A DNA stretch of 64,000 nucleotides from Palsa-504 sp963800415 (GCA_963800415.1 CAWDBS010000070.1:1-64000), one strand, 5' to 3'. Shown: positions 37,567 through 45,923, counted from the stretch's first letter. Numbers and translations: made by a program. The notes: generated from the letters alone by a model not told the origin.

Positions 37567-38041
37567 ATCGCTAGCCCTTCTCGCTCGCTCGTGAGCCTGG
37601 GTAGTGTTTCGCTGGGTCGGTGTTGCAGCACCGGCCCAGCGGTGTGTCCGGGGTATGGCGCAACGGATCGCGGCGCGGATCCCAGATCGTTGCGGTTGCT
37701 GCCGTGGATGGAGAGCCACGGTCCGCATGGTTCGGCACAATGGCAGCGGATGCGGTTTTTGCGGGTTGACCGAAATGGCAGTGCCTCCCTCCCTACGTAG
37801 CCAGGTCTCCGCCGGGGACGACTCCCGGTCGCCCGGTGCGGGCCTTAGGCGGCACGCGGTCTCGTGTCGGTAACCCTCGGGTCACCGCTCGACCCCATTG
37901 TCGGCGGGTCGCTTGAGGTTGACTTCTGCGATCTGATTTCATAGTGCATCTGGCAATGCGAGTTGGCAAGTGCCAAAATAAAGTGCATCTTGCATGTATC
38001 ATCGGCACAGTCCCAAGGGTTGGGATCATAGGTTCCGGGTT
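37567..38041. other. Divergent intergenic region before the XRE regulator
   Basis: No gene is supported. The last ~100 bp are notably AT-richer and hold a cluster of short repeats described separately. The rest has mixed short frames without conserved features. Confidence 0.5.
37942..37996. promoter_or_regulatory. Operator-like repeat cluster upstream of the XRE gene
   Basis: A perfect palindrome TTGGCA-AG-TGCCAA (37963-37976) is flanked by two near-identical direct repeats, AGTGCATCTGGCA and AGTGCATCTTGCA, about 40 bp apart. The cluster ends ~45 bp before the regulator's start, in an AT-rich stretch. Autoregulation by the XRE protein is the simplest guess. Confidence 0.45.
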
Positions 38042-38947
38042 ATGAGCTACCGCGTTGAACACCTGCGAAAGGATGCAACCTTCGTGCCCGAAGTGCGCAG
38101 CCCCACCGTTCGCCGCCGCGAACTAGGCGCCCTGCTGCGTGCACTTCGAACGGCTCAGGGACTCACGGTGGAGCAGGCCGCCGAGCGTCTGCTGTTCTCC
38201 ATGAGCAAGCTGAGCCGGATGGAGACGGGGCACGGCATCGCGACGCGCCGGGACATTCGTGACTTGTGCCATCTCTACGGCGTGACCGACGAGGCCGAGC
38301 GCGACCATCTGATGAAGCTCGCCGCCGAAGGCAAGCAGCAGGCCTGGTGGCAGTCCTACGACCTGGGCTATGCCACCTACGTCGGGCTGGAAGCGGAGGC
38401 AGTAGCCATCTCGGCTTTCCAGTCATCAGTGGTGCACGGCCTGCTGCACACCGCGGACTACGCGCGTGCCGGTCACGAGGGCGCCATGCCCAGGCTCAGT
38501 CCGGATCAGATAGAGCTGCAAATCGAGGCGAAGCTCACCCGGCAGCGCATCCTCACCCGAGACAATCCGCCTCGTTTTTCGGTGGTCCTCGATGAGGCCG
38601 CACTGCATCGAGTTGTCGGAGGACGCCAGGTGATGGCGGCGCAGCTGGCCAAGATCCTGGACACGTCGTCGTTGCCGAACGTCACGGTCCAGGTGCTCTC
38701 TTACGAAGCGGGCGCGCATCCTGCGGCGGAGAGCAACTTCACCATCCTGGAGCTGCCGAATCCTACTCCCGGCGTGGTCTTCGTCGAGGGACTGATAGGG
38801 TCTACCTACCTTGAACGAGACGACGATCTCGCCAGGTATCAAATGATTTTCCACAAGTTGGAATCAATCGCCCTCAGCCCACAAGGCTCACTCGATTTGA
38901 TTCTAAAACTTCTGCACCATTATAAAGGTAGCTTAGAAGTGGCCTAA
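38042..38947 (+). CDS. XRE-family regulator with DUF5753 domain
   Basis: The ~300-residue protein has an N-terminal helix-turn-helix (RRRELGALLRALRTAQGLTV, ERLLFSMSKLSRMETGHGIA) and a C-terminal DUF5753 domain (AVAISAFQSSVVHGLLHTAD, RILTRDNPPRFSVVLDEAAL, GVVFVEGL). Such proteins pair with a small DUF397 protein, encoded 108 bp downstream, and are numerous in streptomycetes, where some influence development or antibiotic production. ATG at 38042 is given; a GTG at 38084, with AAAGGATG upstream and yielding MPEVRSPTVRRREL, may be the real start. GC here is lower than in the core genes, as expected for accessory DNA. Confidence 0.88.
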   Translation: MSYRVEHLRKDATFVPEVRSPTVRRRELGALLRALRTAQGLTVEQAAERLLFSMSKLSRMETGHGIATRRDIRDLCHLYGVTDEAERDHLMKLAAEGKQQAWWQSYDLGYATYVGLEAEAVAISAFQSSVVHGLLHTADYARAGHEGAMPRLSPDQIELQIEAKLTRQRILTRDNPPRFSVVLDEAALHRVVGGRQVMAAQLAKILDTSSLPNVTVQVLSYEAGAHPAAESNFTILELPNPTPGVVFVEGLIGSTYLERDDDLARYQMIFHKLESIALSPQGSLDLILKLLHHYKGSLEVA

Positions 38948-39054
38948 CAGGATTCAAATCTTTGCGTCTGCTTACCAGCGGTTCCCGCAAGAGAACTGCG
39001 GAGGCGGCCGGTAAGTGTTAATCGCCGCAGCGAAACTTAGGTCAAAGGAGTCCG

Positions 39055-39273
39055 ATGACACCAAAGAGCCTGGAGGTCGGGGACCTTCAGTGGAGGACAG
39101 CTAGACGCAGCGCGGGTAACGGGGCATGCGTGCAGGTGGCGCCCGTGGCTGGAGCGATTCTTATCCGTGACTCGAAGGACCAGCAAGGCCCTGTCGTGCT
39201 GTACCCGGGCAACTCCTGGCGCACGTTCCTGGGAGCGGCCAAGACGGGCCGGTTCGACACCGAACGTCTATAG
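39055..39273 (+). CDS. DUF397 protein
   Basis: The 72-residue protein matches DUF397: DLQWRTARRSAGNGACVQVA, ILIRDSKDQQGPVVLYPG, WRTFLGAAKTGRFD. DUF397 proteins act with XRE-DUF5753 regulators, reminiscent of anti-regulator pairs; the mechanism is unsettled. ATG follows AAAGGAG. A hairpin follows the stop immediately. Confidence 0.9.
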   Translation: MTPKSLEVGDLQWRTARRSAGNGACVQVAPVAGAILIRDSKDQQGPVVLYPGNSWRTFLGAAKTGRFDTERL

Positions 39274-39275
39274 CT

Positions 39276-39301
39276 TTCCCCGCTATGTGCAGGCCGGGGA
39301 A
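39276..39301 (+). terminator. Hairpin after the DUF397 gene
   Basis: Perfect 7-bp arms TTCCCCG and CGGGGAA enclose a 12-base loop, beginning 2 bp after the stop codon. No U-tract follows. Confidence 0.45.
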
Positions 39302-39377
39302 CCCGGCGTGCACACAGTTATCGTCTCTTTGCATGGAGCGAAGAGCCGCCCATGCCCCTGGCGCGGATCCGATGGGA

Positions 39378-39470
39378 CTCGCCCAGTCGCTGGACGGCTC
39401 TTCCTCATCTCGCCCAGTCGCTGGACGGCTCTTCCTCATCTCGCCCAGTCGCTGGACGGCTCTTCCTCAT
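39378..39470. repeat. 31-bp tandem repeat, three perfect copies
   Basis: Three identical adjacent copies beginning CTCGCCCAGTCGCTGGACGG lie in non-coding DNA between the DUF397 gene and the DUF1707 gene. There are no spacers. Perfect identity implies recent expansion. The core GGACGGCT also occurs in the 29-bp array at 36.4 kb. Confidence 0.92.
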
Positions 39471-39500
39471 TCTGCCAGGTTCTCATTCAGCCCGCGCCAT

Positions 39501-40106
39501 TCATGCGGTGGCCGCGAGCCAGCCCATTGCGGGCCGGGGAAGACGGTTTCGTGCCGCCTCGGCCGTATGGCGTCGAGCCTGATCGATCGGCCGCGGCTGT
39601 CCGGCCTCAGCGGATGCTGCCCGCCGGGAACCGTCCGTAGGTCCTGGCCGCGGCGGTAGCTGCCCGCGGGAGCGCTTCTCATGCCGCGAGACGAGTACCT
39701 GGGCACCGCCGGCCAGCAAGGCCGTGACGTAGAAGGGCACGAAGACCGTGAGCGCGAAAGCGCCGGCGACGAACACCGCTAGCGCCATCGTGACCGCCGC
39801 GATGACCACGCATATGCCTGCCTTGGCTGCATTGCTCATCGGCGGCCGCGCCTGCGCCCGGGCGGCCGTGCGCGGCGACTGGTCTGCGATCGGCCCGGCG
39901 GGAATGCCGGCGGTCACCGCGGCCAGTTCCGCATAGGTCCGCGACGCCAACGTCCGGCCCACCCGCAGGTCGAACTCGTCCTTGGTCAGCCGCCCCTGCA
40001 CGAACGCGGCCTTGAGCGCGTCGATCGTCCGCTCGCGATCGACGCGGGACGCCCGGAGGTGGCCACGGCCCGCCGCGGCTGTCATCTCGTCTCCAGGCCC
40101 TGCCAT
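39501..40106 (-). CDS. DUF1707 (SHOCT-like) membrane protein
   Basis: The 201-residue protein begins with the DUF1707 motif RASRVDRERTIDALKAAFVQ and GRLTKDEFDLRVGRTLASRT. A linker and two hydrophobic segments follow (AAKAGICVVIAAVTMALAVF, ALTVFVPFYVTALLAGG), then a basic tail. DUF1707 proteins are abundant, mostly uncharacterised actinobacterial membrane proteins. ATG at 40106 is preceded by GGAG about eight bases away. The gene is monocistronic. Confidence 0.8.
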   Translation of the reverse strand: MAGPGDEMTAAAGRGHLRASRVDRERTIDALKAAFVQGRLTKDEFDLRVGRTLASRTYAELAAVTAGIPAGPIADQSPRTAARAQARPPMSNAAKAGICVVIAAVTMALAVFVAGAFALTVFVPFYVTALLAGGAQVLVSRHEKRSRGQLPPRPGPTDGSRRAASAEAGQPRPIDQARRHTAEAARNRLPRPAMGWLAATA

Positions 40107-40221
40107 CACGCGCCTCTCCGCCAGGACGATGTAGGCAAAGCGTAGCGCGGTAACCCTCGGACGGCCATCCTAAGGAACGGTCCGGGTTCGGGAGACTTGG
40201 CCCTGACCTGGGCATTTGCCG

Positions 40222-40250
40222 TGGCGCGGGTGGCAGGAATCGAACCCGTA
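40222..40250. repeat. Degenerate tRNA-Gly 3'-end fragment (att-like)
   Basis: On the minus strand this reads as a tRNA T-arm and acceptor end (GGGTTCGATTCCTGCCACCC), a diverged version of the tRNA-Gly fragments at 53.7, 56.3 and 57.5 kb. The flank CTGGGCATTTGCCGTGG also matches the flank of the 56.3-kb copy (CTGGGCTTTTGCCGTGG). Probably an old integration scar. Confidence 0.5.
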
Positions 40251-40811
40251 CCATCACCCTTCGTTACCGGGGTTAATGGCACGCTGGCCTGCGGCCGGTG
40301 CATGCGTCTTCGGCTCGTCCCTGCTCGCTTTGGGCACCGGGGAATATGTGTCTCAAGACATTGCCGCTGGCCGAGAGCCTCCCAGCGCCGCTCACCCGTC
40401 AGGGGTGATGCGGGACATTGTTCTGGGCAGACGATTATCGTCATTTGGGAGTGCCCGCTGCAGTAATGCGCAAGGACATTCGCGCCGGGCCCCGGGAAGG
40501 GGTGCCGTGATGGCTGATCTGAACGCCGATGGCGGCGTTCCTGCTGGTACTCGCGTTGGCGCTCACTCCTGGCGTGCTCGTAGTGTCCGCGGCCTTCCGG
40601 CAAAAGGAGCGCGGGGCCAGCCGGACAATGCCTTCCTCATCGGCGGCCTGCTAATGAGCGCGAGCGGGCCAATTTTGCCAACCTCGAGTCGACCACATCG
40701 TCGTCATGCCCAGGGACGGCGAAACGCAATCAGCCACAGCCAGGAAGCCGCCCCCGCATTCAGCTGGTCAGCCATGACGGCAAACAGTGCCACCTAGGAA
40801 GGACATAGTAA
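40251..40811. other. Intergenic region with a possible 41-codon hydrophobic peptide
   Basis: No conserved gene. A short frame at 40529-40654 (+) encodes MAAFLLVLALALTPGVLVVS and a basic tail, which could be a single-helix membrane peptide. It lacks a clear ribosome site and is not counted as a gene. Confidence 0.35.
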
Positions 40812-41033
40812 ATGGGTTCATCGACACGAATCATCCGGGTAGCGCTGCTGGTGGCGGCCGCCGTGGTCCTGGCCGCCGCAGCCGCCCAGCTGCGCGAGAA
40901 GCACCAGACGGCCGAGCTGACCGTGGAGAACATCCACCAGCAGCTCGATGCCCTGGATCCGGCTACGCGGGCAGCAGTTGTCGCCCGGCTGACTTCGGAT
41001 GAGGTAAAGAAAGCCCGCGGCCACCGCCAATGA
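40812..41033 (+). CDS. Small single-helix membrane or exported protein
   Basis: The 73-residue protein has an N-terminal hydrophobic segment (IIRVALLVAAAVVLAAAAAQ) and a charged helical part (AELTVENIHQQLDALDPATR, AAVVARLTSDEVKKARGHRQ). AAGGA lies about nine bases before the ATG. No family is recognised. The soluble part looks like a short coiled coil facing one side of the membrane. Confidence 0.5.
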   Translation: MGSSTRIIRVALLVAAAVVLAAAAAQLREKHQTAELTVENIHQQLDALDPATRAAVVARLTSDEVKKARGHRQ

Positions 41034-41239
41034 TGGTGCCACCAGAAGAGGACGACGCTCATGGCACGGCGACTCCCGTCCGGCCTGTGCTGATCTCGTG
41101 TCCTGCCCATACTTCTCGATAGCCTGCGGCCTCAGGCCGTAGCCGCTCCCGATCACGTCTGGCTTCGCGCCGCGCCTGAGGCCTTGGGGGTTCGGGCCAC
41201 CGCGCGGGATACTGCGGCTCTGACAGAACGGAGCCTGAC

Positions 41240-42031
41240 ATGTCACAGGGCTATGCCTATGACCACGCCTGGGTGATGGAACGAGTGCGGCTTGCCGGGC
41301 TGGAGGCGGCGCTCGACCCGGGGACGCGCGAACATCTCACACGGCTGGGGGCAGGGCCCGGAAAGTGCTGCCTGGAGGTCGGTGCTGGCGGCGGGTCGGT
41401 GGCTTGCTGGCTCGCCGAGCAGGTAACCCCGGGGGGGACGGTGGTGGCCACCGATCTTGACACCGGTTTCCTGGAGTCGAAGGTGGCGGGCCATCCCGGA
41501 CTTGAGGTGTTGCGCCATGACATCACAGCCGAGGAGCTGCCGACCGGCTTCGACGTGGTGCACGCGCGATGGCTGGTTGAGTGGCTGCCGGACAAGCACC
41601 TGGCACTTCGGCGCATGATGTCCGCGCTTCGCCCCGGTGGCGTGCTGCTGATCGAGGAGCCGGATTTCGTGACCATCTACGGGGCGGGTGAGCCGCCTGC
41701 TGTCCGGCGCGTGTTCATCGCCGCGATGGCACATCTGGAGTCGACGTGCCCGGTGGAGGTCGAATACGGCCGCCGGGCGATGGGTGACCTCGCCACGGTA
41801 GGCCTAGTCGACGTACAGGCCGAGGGCCGATGTCCGATCGTGCGTGGCGGGAGCCCGCTCGCGGCGGACTTCCTGCGGCTGACCATCGAGAAACTGCGTG
41901 AACCCGTCCTGGCTGGCGGCGCTGTGACCAGCCAAGAATTCGCCCAGGCTGTGGCGGCACTGCAAGATCCGAATATCACGGTAGTGTCGCCGATGACGGT
42001 CGCTGCATGGGGCAGACGGCCCATGACATGA
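41240..42031 (+). CDS. SAM-dependent methyltransferase
   Basis: The 263-residue class I methyltransferase has motif I LEVGAGGGSVACWLAEQV, the acidic VVATDLDTGFLE, FDVVHARWLVEWLP and LRPGGVLLIEEPDF. Substrate unknown; the closest flavour is ubiquinone/menaquinone or small-molecule methyltransferases. ATG follows GGAG. It stands alone, with 205 bp upstream and 415 bp downstream non-coding. Confidence 0.82.
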   Translation: MSQGYAYDHAWVMERVRLAGLEAALDPGTREHLTRLGAGPGKCCLEVGAGGGSVACWLAEQVTPGGTVVATDLDTGFLESKVAGHPGLEVLRHDITAEELPTGFDVVHARWLVEWLPDKHLALRRMMSALRPGGVLLIEEPDFVTIYGAGEPPAVRRVFIAAMAHLESTCPVEVEYGRRAMGDLATVGLVDVQAEGRCPIVRGGSPLAADFLRLTIEKLREPVLAGGAVTSQEFAQAVAALQDPNITVVSPMTVAAWGRRPMT

Positions 42032-42446
42032 CCGGCGAAGGGAACTGAATCTCCGTCGCCGCCGCCGCGAAGACCGCCCTGCGGCGCGGTCGAATCGCCG
42101 TCGCCGATTCCCGCCATTCGCATGATGAGCCTGTTTCCACGGGGAATCCTTGCATCTTCCCGGCCGGGTCGTCGCGACCCAGGTGGCTAACCTCAAACCG
42201 GGGGTGCCGGGTGTCCCGCGGGTTCCATCGAAGGATGCCCGCCGACAAAAGCCGACGGTTTCCAAAGATCGCTTGTGGACCGGAGTCCGCCGTCACTTTG
42301 ACCTGCCGCAACAGACGTTGGCTGGTCAGATGACCGTAAGATCATCCCGCACGTATCCCGAGAAGCTGAGACCTGCTCAGCACCGCGAGCAGCCATACTC
42401 TGAGACCCGCCGACGTCCAGGTAGTCCTGTGCGCGGCTGACGACGG
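42032..42446. other. Intergenic region, nothing recognised
   Basis: I see no conserved reading frame, repeat or RNA signature in this 415-bp stretch; several short open frames occur by GC bias. It separates the methyltransferase from the convergent ABM-like gene. Confidence 0.5.
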
Positions 42447-42767
42447 TCAGGAGCGCGATGCCATCGGCCCTTGCCGGTGCATTTCTCCGACAGGAGTGAA
42501 CCACTCGACCCGTGTCGGCGGGGGAACGCTGGCCTTCTCGAATGCCGCGCCCAGCTCGATCATGAATTCTTCATGGGCCGCCTTCGACTCCCAGACCTCC
42601 ACGACTATCAGCTTGTCACCCGAGGCTCCCGCGACGTGGCTGAGCAAGGGCGCTGGCCACGTGCTCAGATCGGATGGGCCGGACTCATTTCCGAGAACGC
42701 GATTGACCGAGCGGTAGATCTCGGCGGCCTCGGGCGCGGTGAATTCAAAAACGACGATCTCAGGCAC
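42447..42767 (-). CDS. ABM-type small dimeric alpha/beta protein
   Basis: The 106-residue ferredoxin-like-fold protein resembles antibiotic-biosynthesis-monooxygenase/quinol-oxidase types: MPEIVVFEFTAPEAAEIYRS, DKLIVVEVWESKAAHEEFMI, then AAFEKASVPPPTRVEWFTPV. These work as dimers, either as cofactor-free monooxygenases or as stress proteins; the reaction cannot be told. Its 5' end overlaps the open tail of the upstream STAS-PAS frame by 103 bp in another frame, so that tail is probably not translated. Confidence 0.7.
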   Translation of the reverse strand: MPEIVVFEFTAPEAAEIYRSVNRVLGNESGPSDLSTWPAPLLSHVAGASGDKLIVVEVWESKAAHEEFMIELGAAFEKASVPPPTRVEWFTPVGEMHRQGPMASRS

Positions 42768-44117
42768 AGCAAGCCCCCCTTGGCTTCATTTCCCACCCTC
42801 TGTACCGCGACGCTACAGGTCAGCGCCCTGTATAGCAAGGGAGCATCGAGCCGATGCCTGCCGTCCACGCGGGTCGGCAGCGTGCGCTCAATGAGGCGGC
42901 AGGCAAGTCGCTGTCGTCGTGATACGCCGCCGTCGCCACGCTCGACAGGATAGCCCGGCGGGAGCTGAAGGCCCCTGGCGCGAAGCGTGCCGCGCGCCGA
43001 TTGGGCACGCAGCGGGCACGCGGAGCCTCGCCCCTGGCGCAACGGCCTGCCGGGCTCCTCGGGCAAGCCACGGCGTGGCGTCACCCGTCGCGGGGTGCGG
43101 GATAACGGGATAACGGGATAAGTTGTCTGGTCGCGGGTGGTGAATGCGTTGTCGCGGATCTCACGGATGGTGCCGTCCAGGTGCCGGAGGGCTTCTGCGA
43201 TGCCGTTGCTGGCCGCGTCGTGGGGCAGGTCCGCGGCAGCCTGCAGGCTGAGCCCGACGTCGTACAAGCTGATGGTGATCGAGTCGAGAAGTTCCCGGCT
43301 GAGGTTTACCTTTGCCGCCACAGCGTCCCGGGCGAGGTCGGCGAGGCCGGCCAGCCTGCGGACCTCGCTGACGTCGCGGATGACGGCGAGGGTGAAGGTG
43401 CCGGTCGCGGTCGCCACCGGGCTGAGGCTGACTTCGGCCGGGAACGTGGTTCCGTCTTTGCGCAGCGCGACCAGCCGAGCCCCGGCGCCCATCGGCCGGG
43501 CCTTGGGTGCCTGGGCGTAGGCGGCCCGGTGGCCGCGGTGAGCGGCCTGAAGCTCGGCGGGCACCAGGGACTCGACCGGGCGGCCGATCAGCTCGGCGTG
43601 CGCGTAGCCGAACATCTCCTCCAGCCGCAGGTTGGCCAGCGCGAGCGTGCCGTCGCCGTCGGTCAGCGCCACCCCGTCGTGGAGCGCGTCGAGGAGCTGC
43701 CACACCACTGCCACGGTGATGACTTCGGTGGGCTCCTGCGGCCTGGCGGCCGCCACCGGGATTGCTGTGGCTGGCGCCCTGGCGGCGGTGGCCGCCTCCA
43801 GGGACGGGTAGATGGGGACCAGGCGATCCAGGCCGTTGAGGCTAAGCATGCGCCGGACGTTTGGCGCGGTGACTACTATCCGCAGTTCCGTGCCGCTGAT
43901 GACGGCCCGCTGGTAGGCGCGTACCAGGGCATCCGCACCAGCGTGATCACAGGAGATCGTCGCGGCCAGGTCCGCGATCAGCGCCTTGGCGCCGCGGTTG
44001 ATGACCGACAGCAGCTCCTCGCGGATCTGCCCGGCAGTAGAGACGTCAATGTGCTCGGGAAGCGCGATGACTGCCCGGCGGCCGGTCCACTGTACCGGGT
44101 AGATGTCGGTAAGCATG
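42665..44117 (-). CDS. STAS-PAS signalling protein with degenerate kinase dimerisation region
   Basis: From ATG 44117 (MLTDIYPVQWTGRRAVIALP), residues ~1-115 form a STAS domain, residues ~130-270 a PAS domain (LHDGVALTDGDGTLALANLR, RKDGTTFPAEVSLSPV), and ~275-340 a helical region like a DevS-type dimerisation domain (LYDVGLSLQAAADLP, IREIRDNAF) without phosphoacceptor histidine or ATPase domain. In the STAS domain the usual CDSAG phospho-serine motif reads CDHAG. After about position 43120 the frame runs through GGGATAAC repeats into non-natural Arg/Pro-rich sequence and over the next gene, so the true end is probably near 43100. A DosR-like palindrome lies 230 bp upstream. Confidence 0.65.
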
Positions 44118-44349
44118 GCAGCGGACCGCTGGCGCGGCGGGCTGCAAGTGCCGTCGTCACGGCGGGCGCCTGGTGTGTTGGATGACTGGTCATGGCTGAG
44201 GCACCTGGATCCCATCCGGCCGTGACTGGCCGTGCAGCCGCCGGGGTCTGGAGCGACGCGGTCCCGCACCTTGTGCTTCCGCCCGGTGCAGGATGTTTCG
44301 CTGTTTCGCGATCGTGCTCCATCATTTAGGCCTTATGGCGCCCACACCA

Positions 44350-44363
44350 GGGACCTAGGTCCC
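44350..44363. promoter_or_regulatory. DosR/DevR-like palindrome, first site
   Basis: GGGACCTAGGTCCC is a perfect 14-bp palindrome fitting the DevR (DosR/OsdR) box core GGGAC-N4-GTCCC, within a wider CCAGGGAC-N4-GTCCCCGG. It lies upstream of the STAS-PAS gene and 177 bp from a second site. Confidence 0.6.
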
Positions 44364-44526
44364 CGGTGCGGTTGGGCCGAGGTCCTAGCCGTACCCGGCA
44401 ACGCATCCGCATCATCTGACTCTCCTGTCGGGCATGCGACGGGCACGACCTTCTGACCCGTGGATCAGTGCCGCGGGTCCGGCCATCCCGGACCGATTCA
44501 GCTCGTTCGTATCCGAATGTGAACCA

Positions 44527-44540
44527 GGGACTTTGGTCCC
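44527..44540. promoter_or_regulatory. DosR/DevR-like palindrome, second site
   Basis: GGGACTTTGGTCCC, extended to CCAGGGAC-N4-GTCCCTGG with perfect 8-bp arms, fits the same dormancy-regulon box. It lies about 30 bp before the GTG of the first small gene on the plus strand, a position typical for activation from a short leader. Confidence 0.62.
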
Positions 44541-44568
44541 TGGAGCATCGAAACGATCCGGGATAGAT

Positions 44569-44727
44569 GTGGAAGTGATCGGTGAACTGAGGGATCGCCG
44601 GTGGATCCAGGGGGACCTACCCGGCCCGGCCTACATCTGTGCCAGATCCCTCGGCGTGGACGAGGAGAAGTTCGAGGTCCTTGACCTCCACGTCCGCCAG
44701 CTCGACTTTCGGAGTTCTGATGATTGA
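44569..44727 (+). CDS. Small conserved-looking protein of a two-gene pair
   Basis: The 52-residue acidic protein (VEVIGELRDRRWIQGDLPGP, AYICARSLGVDEEKFEVLDL, ending RQLDFRSSDD) has a natural amino-acid mix unlike GC-driven junk. GTG at 44569 is the chosen start; another GTG lies two codons on. It overlaps the next gene by 8 bp, so they are coupled. No family recognised. The DosR-like site immediately upstream suggests hypoxia or redox control. Confidence 0.45.
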   Translation: MEVIGELRDRRWIQGDLPGPAYICARSLGVDEEKFEVLDLHVRQLDFRSSDD

Positions 44728-45091
44728 AGGCATGTCCCGGGACGAGATCCGGGAATCCCTGCCCGAAGGCTTCTGCGACGACTGCTGGCAGCAGTCCCTG
44801 GAGCGGGTCCCGAGGTTCGGCACCGACCCGGAAAGGGACTACCACGACGTCTTCTATGTGACGCATGTCTGGGACGGAATCTGACACCCCTTACGCCCGG
44901 TCTGCCCGGCCTGCAAGGAGATCTACCAAGGGCAGCCCCCGAGTCAAAGCCGCGCCCCCAGGGGCACAGCACCGGCGTCTCGCATCCTGACAGCTCCGAA
45001 GCCCCTGCCTTCTACCCCTGTGGCGCTGGGTGGTCTGATGCCATCCGAGCTAACCGCGGAGCAGCAGCGGCGTTACAGTAGCGCAAGGTGA
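44720..45091 (+). pseudogene. Small CxxC...CxxC protein split by an in-frame TGA
   Basis: ATG at 44720 (GGAG six bases upstream) opens MIEGMSRDEIRESLPEGFCD DCWQQSLERVP and reaches a TGA at 44882 after ...VTHVWDGI. The same frame continues without further stop as HPLRPVCPACKEIYQGQPPS and on to 45091. CDDC before the stop and CPAC after it would make a two-half zinc ribbon, so the TGA seems to interrupt one protein. The first 54 residues could still be made alone. No selenocysteine element is seen. A point mutation or sequencing error is likelier than recoding. Confidence 0.45.
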
Positions 45092-45167
45092 GGGTGCTCG
45101 CGTGTGCCGGTGGCTGTCAGGGGTTGTTGCTGTACTTCGTTTCTGTACCTCCGCGCGGCGCGCTGCC

Positions 45168-45175
45168 CCGGCACC
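45168..45175. repeat. Target-site duplication, left, of IS66 element 1
   Basis: CCGGCACC immediately precedes the left terminal inverted repeat and is repeated exactly after the right one at 50509-50516. Eight bases is the IS66 norm. Confidence 0.88.
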
Positions 45176-45183
45176 GTGTCCAT

Positions 45184-45430
45184 TCAGGGGTGTCTGCCAC
45201 CTGTGGGTTTCATCCTGCAAGCAGGTCGCCGGCGGGGAGCGGCGGGAGCCAGGGTTTGCCGGCTGAGGGCGGCACTGACGGAGTCCAGGGCGGTGAGCCC
45301 GTGGGCGGTGGCGGAGTCGAGGTAGCTGCGAATCCGGCACCAGCGGGCGAGGGTGGCCTGGGTGTGCCAGTACCCGGAGACGGCCTGGTGCCGCTTCGCG
45401 GCTTTGGCTCCTTGTTCAGAGACGTTGTTC
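45184..45430 (-). pseudogene. IS66 transposase, C-terminal fragment
   Basis: Reads NVSEQGAKAAKRHQAVSGYW, TQATLARWCRIRSYLDSATA and HGLTALDSVSAALSRQTLAP, the conserved C-terminal end of IS66 TnpC with the last acidic catalytic residue (the E of VSEQGAK). It is the missing end of the transposase at 49-50.4 kb, separated from it by the recombinase element. Confidence 0.85.
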
Positions 45431-45482
45431 AAGCGGACCGTCGACTGCATGTGATCCGGGCGGTCAGGCGCCAGCGGGCCGG

Positions 45483-45749
45483 GTGCAGGTGACGCACCGG
45501 TTCCACCCGTTGTCCGGGCAGTCGTTGGAGTTCGTCAAGCGGCTGCAGACGTGGCAGTCGGATCTGGTGTATTTCCTCGATTCCGCCGGAGAGCTGGTGA
45601 GCATGCCGGCGGCGTGGACCGATCTGGTGGCACCTGATCCGTTCGTGGTGGTCGCGGCGGGCCGGGCGGCGTTTCGCGCCGGGGACCTGGCTGAGCTGGC
45701 TGAGCTGGTCAGCGCGTGCCGGGAGGCTGTCCACGGGATTACGTCATGA
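45483..45749 (+). CDS. DUF5372 family protein
   Basis: The 88-residue protein (VTHRFHPLSGQSLEFVKRLQ, WQSDLVYFLDSAGELVSMPA, AWTDLVAPDPFVVVAAGRAA) matches the small DUF5372 family that accompanies recombinase or transposase genes in actinomycetes; function unknown. GTG start. It is the first gene of the element, about 50 bp from its left end, reading toward the recombinase. Confidence 0.75.
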   Translation: MQVTHRFHPLSGQSLEFVKRLQTWQSDLVYFLDSAGELVSMPAAWTDLVAPDPFVVVAAGRAAFRAGDLAELAELVSACREAVHGITS

Positions 45750-45923
45750 TTGCCCAGCGGATTACGTCCGTACGGCGGCCAGTCGTCCGGCAGATCCACT
45801 GCCTTCTCCGGGCACTGGATGGGATTAGGCTGGGAATCCTGGCTTCTTTCCGCTGGATATTGTTCCGCCTGCCGGATCTGCGTGATGTAATTACATGGAC
45901 AAGATCCGGCTGCGGGAGGCGGC

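Noticed and set aside
39378..39470. Possible CRISPR array
   Set aside because: The 31-bp units are contiguous with no spacers, and no cas gene is near. The same holds for the 29-bp array at 36.4 kb.
40216..40797. 193-codon plus-strand frame
   Set aside because: It starts inside the tRNA-Gly scar, has no ribosome site and no conserved feature.
44882..44884. Selenocysteine at the in-frame TGA
   Set aside because: No SECIS-like hairpin was evident just downstream and no selenocysteine genes are in the window; mutation or sequencing error is simpler.
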